From the NCBI GenBank assembly GCA_964554105.1, contig CAZKNF010000108.1:1-7654 (forward strand): a DNA stretch of 7,654 nt, in the 5' to 3' direction. A program made the translations under genes and the position numbers. The stretch's first letter is position 1. Each line of letters starts with the position of its first letter. Below are positions 5,486 through 7,654 of this stretch, piece after piece. The notes under the pieces were generated by a model. It worked only from the letters and a program-made list of their open reading frames with translations. It was not told the origin of the DNA and made no database searches. The stretch is from CAZKNF01 sp964554105 (lineage in GTDB: Bacteria > Bacteroidota > Rhodothermia > Rhodothermales > VXPQ01).

Positions 5486-7654
5486 ATGAGACTGGGTACA
5501 ATCTTACTATTCGTTGCCGCATTGCTACTTCCCGCCTCCACGGCGCTCGCCCAGACGGGGAAAATTTCCGGAACGGTCACCGACGCGACCGGCCAGGAGC
5601 TGCCGGGCGTCAACGTGTCGATCGACGGCACCACGCAGGGCGCGGTCACCGACGAGAATGGTTTCTACGACATCCTGAACGTTCGGCCCGGCACGTACGA
5701 CGTGCGCGCCTCGTTCATCGGCTTTACGCCGTCCGTGCAGGAAGACGTGCGTGTCAGCACGGGCCTGACGAGCGAGGTGAATTTCGAGCTTCAGGAGGAA
5801 ACCGTAGGGCTCGATGAGCTGGTCGTATCGGCCGAGCGTCCGATCGTGCAGCTCGACGTTTCAGCGAACGTAGCGAGCCTCACGCCGGAAGAGTTCGTCG
5901 ATTTGCCCGTCGCCGGTGTATCCGAGATCCTGGACCTGCAGGCGGGCATCGAGCCCGGCCTTCAGATTCGCGGCGGCGGCATGAGTGAGCTGGCGTTCAT
6001 GGTCGACGGTATGAATATGCGCACGGGACGCGACCAGAATCCCTTCACAAACATCAGCTACACGTCCGTCGAGGAAGTGCAGGTGCAGACGGGCGGCTTC
6101 AATGCTGAATACGGCAACGTGCGCGCCGGCGTAATCAATGTAACCACGAAAGAGCCGCCGCGGACGCGCTACACGTTCGACGGGCTCTTCCGCTTCACAC
6201 CGCCCCAGAACAGAGCATTCAATGCGCTGGGCAGCACGCCTGACGAGTGCGACTACAGCGATCCTAACGACGTCGATCCCTTCTGTGATCTGTATTGGGT
6301 TCGTCCACTATTCGATCCGGAAGTCGCCGAAGAAGGCACGGATAACTGGGATGAGTACACCCAGCTCCAGTATGCCTCCTCCGCCGGTCTGCAGTCCGCC
6401 GCGGCGGACCTTCAGGCACGCGGCTTCGACGTAACATCCGAGGACATGCAGGATTACTACATGCATGCCTTTCGAAAGGACAACGAAATCGAAATTCCGG
6501 ACTACCAGGCTGACTTCACGCTTGGCGGCCCGCTGATTCCGGGACTGAGTGAGCGGCTCGGCGACCTGCGGTTCCTCGTTTCGTACCGCGGAACTCAGAC
6601 GGCCTACAGCCTCCCGCAGACCCGCGATGCCTTCGACGCAAACACCTTTCAGGGCAAGCTTACGTCGAACATTCGCCAGGGGATGAAGCTTACGTTCTCG
6701 GGGATGCGCGGCACGGAACGCGGCATGGTTCCGAACGGGGACAATTCACGCGTCACCCTCTGGCAGGGCAATGTACCCAATTATCCATGGCAAGGCCTTT
6801 CGGCGGGCGGATTTTCCGTCCAGCCGGTCGTAGGTATCTCTGCGGAGCGCGGCGACGTAGTGTTTTCGGATGCCGTCATGAACAGGGGCGATATCGATCA
6901 CACCATGCTCGCCGTGAACTTTACGCACACGCTGAACAGCAATACGTTCTACGAGGTCAACCTGCAGAACATGTCGTCCAAGTACCGCGCCCACTTCGCG
7001 AACATGCGGCAGGGCTCGTTCGTGTGCCCGTCCTCGGGTGAGGGACCGAACGGCGAAGCATGCTCTCCCGGATCCGTGGTCGGCGTCGGCTATGCCTCAA
7101 GCGGCGTACCCACCGGAGTAGGCGATCCGTTCTGCGTCGGCGGCGACAGCGACGTAAATGACGACGGTGAGGCCGTTGCGTACTGCATGGGTCTGGCGGA
7201 CGACCCGCTCGGATACTCTGGCCAGGGCGGCAATCTCATCGGAAGCGGCGTCTCGGTCGGCGGCCACTGGAATAAGACCCGCGACACGAGCGACGTCAAC
7301 GTCTTCTCCGGACGTTTCGATCTGACGAGCCAGGTCAACCGGTTCCTCCAGATCAAGACGGGCGCCGAGCTCATTTTGAGCAACTACGACATTTTCTCTC
7401 AGCGTATCAGCCAGGAGCTCGGCTTCTTCTACGAGCATCACGAATGGGATCGCTCTCCGATCCAGGGCGCGACCTATGCGCAGAGCAAGCTCGAGTTTCA
7501 GGGCATGATTGCCAACATTGGAGTGCGTCTCGACTACTTCAATGCGAACTCGGAATGGTGGGTGTTCGAGAATCCGTACGATCCGGCGCTCCGTGGGCAA
7601 GAACCCACGCTCGACGAGCAGCTTCCGAAGGAAGATCCTGAAGCGCAATTGTAC
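5486..7654 (+). CDS. TonB-dependent receptor with carboxypeptidase-like N-terminal domain (truncated by window edge)
   Basis: An outer-membrane TonB-dependent receptor, which imports a substrate through a beta-barrel using energy passed on by TonB. The 723 visible residues show a signal peptide (1-22, cleaved before Q23 in TALAQ), then a carboxypeptidase regulatory-like beta-sandwich (about 26-105, with GTVTDATGQELPGVNV and VTDENGFYDILNVRPGTYDV), the linker LDELVVSAERP, and the plug domain (about 115-220, with IRGGGMSELAFMVDG at 161-175 and GGFNAEYGNVRAGVINVTT). Barrel strands and long loops follow to the window edge. The loops hold three cysteine pairs: 255/267, 514/526 and 550/567. The last encloses an acidic DSDVNDDGE stretch that resembles a calcium-binding loop. 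The start is supported by GGAGG nine bases upstream. No SusD-like partner is visible, and the domain layout resembles Oar-type receptors. The substrate cannot be told. Confidence 0.93.
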   Translation, partial: MRLGTILLFVAALLLPASTALAQTGKISGTVTDATGQELPGVNVSIDGTTQGAVTDENGFYDILNVRPGTYDVRASFIGFTPSVQEDVRVSTGLTSEVNFELQEETVGLDELVVSAERPIVQLDVSANVASLTPEEFVDLPVAGVSEILDLQAGIEPGLQIRGGGMSELAFMVDGMNMRTGRDQNPFTNISYTSVEEVQVQTGGFNAEYGNVRAGVINVTTKEPPRTRYTFDGLFRFTPPQNRAFNALGSTPDECDYSDPNDVDPFCDLYWVRPLFDPEVAEEGTDNWDEYTQLQYASSAGLQSAAADLQARGFDVTSEDMQDYYMHAFRKDNEIEIPDYQADFTLGGPLIPGLSERLGDLRFLVSYRGTQTAYSLPQTRDAFDANTFQGKLTSNIRQGMKLTFSGMRGTERGMVPNGDNSRVTLWQGNVPNYPWQGLSAGGFSVQPVVGISAERGDVVFSDAVMNRGDIDHTMLAVNFTHTLNSNTFYEVNLQNMSSKYRAHFANMRQGSFVCPSSGEGPNGEACSPGSVVGVGYASSGVPTGVGDPFCVGGDSDVNDDGEAVAYCMGLADDPLGYSGQGGNLIGSGVSVGGHWNKTRDTSDVNVFSGRFDLTSQVNRFLQIKTGAELILSNYDIFSQRISQELGFFYEHHEWDRSPIQGATYAQSKLEFQGMIANIGVRLDYFNANSEWWVFENPYDPALRGQEPTLDEQLPKEDPEAQLY

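Noticed and set aside
7097..7648. 183-codon minus-strand open frame inside the receptor
   Set aside because: Antisense to the receptor barrel frame, which is continuous to the window edge with sensible loop and strand composition.

Overview
The window comes from a GC-rich bacterium. The gene set is a siroheme sulfite/nitrite reductase, a long NfeD protease paired with a slipin, a short flagellin, and an outer-membrane TonB-dependent receptor with an N-terminal carboxypeptidase-like domain. That mix, the acidic proteins and the mostly weak Shine-Dalgarno sites suggest the Rhodothermota/Bacteroidota side of the tree (a Salinibacter/Rhodothermus-like organism). This placement is inference from gene content, not a database match.

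Layout. Positions 1-679 (minus) hold the N-terminal 226 residues of the reductase, cut by the window edge. Positions 680-1178 hold its unusual leader: a short minus-strand ORF with 13 cysteines in 28 residues, followed by a strand-specific intrinsic terminator that ends about 33 nt before the reductase start. Positions 1179-3567 (minus) are the nfeD-slipin pair, 42 nt between start and stop features at most and clearly one operon. Positions 3568-3897 hold a 16-bp tandem repeat in front of nfeD and a strong hairpin that probably ends flagellin transcription. Positions 3898-4737 (minus) are the flagellin gene, with a sigma-28-type promoter at 4793-4819. Positions 4738-5485 are a long non-coding divergent region containing a block of inverted repeats. 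Positions 5486-7654 (plus) are the first 723 residues of the TonB-dependent receptor, cut by the right edge.

The most interesting system is at 679-982. The polycysteine ORF, an intrinsic terminator and a reductase that makes sulfide for cysteine synthesis are in the order expected of a cysteine-responsive transcription attenuator. The sequence also contains a competing helix: the 5' arm of the terminator (739-751) can pair instead with 799-807 just after the last Cys codons, extending imperfectly to 787/757. Ribosome stalling at Cys codons would leave that segment free and favour readthrough; a ribosome reaching the stop codon at 782-784 would cover it and favour termination. Polycysteine leader ORFs that control cysteine-synthesis operons are known in mycobacteria; I am not aware of a description from this lineage.

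The other genes form separate modules: membrane quality control (NfeD plus slipin), motility (flagellin) and outer-membrane uptake (TonB receptor).
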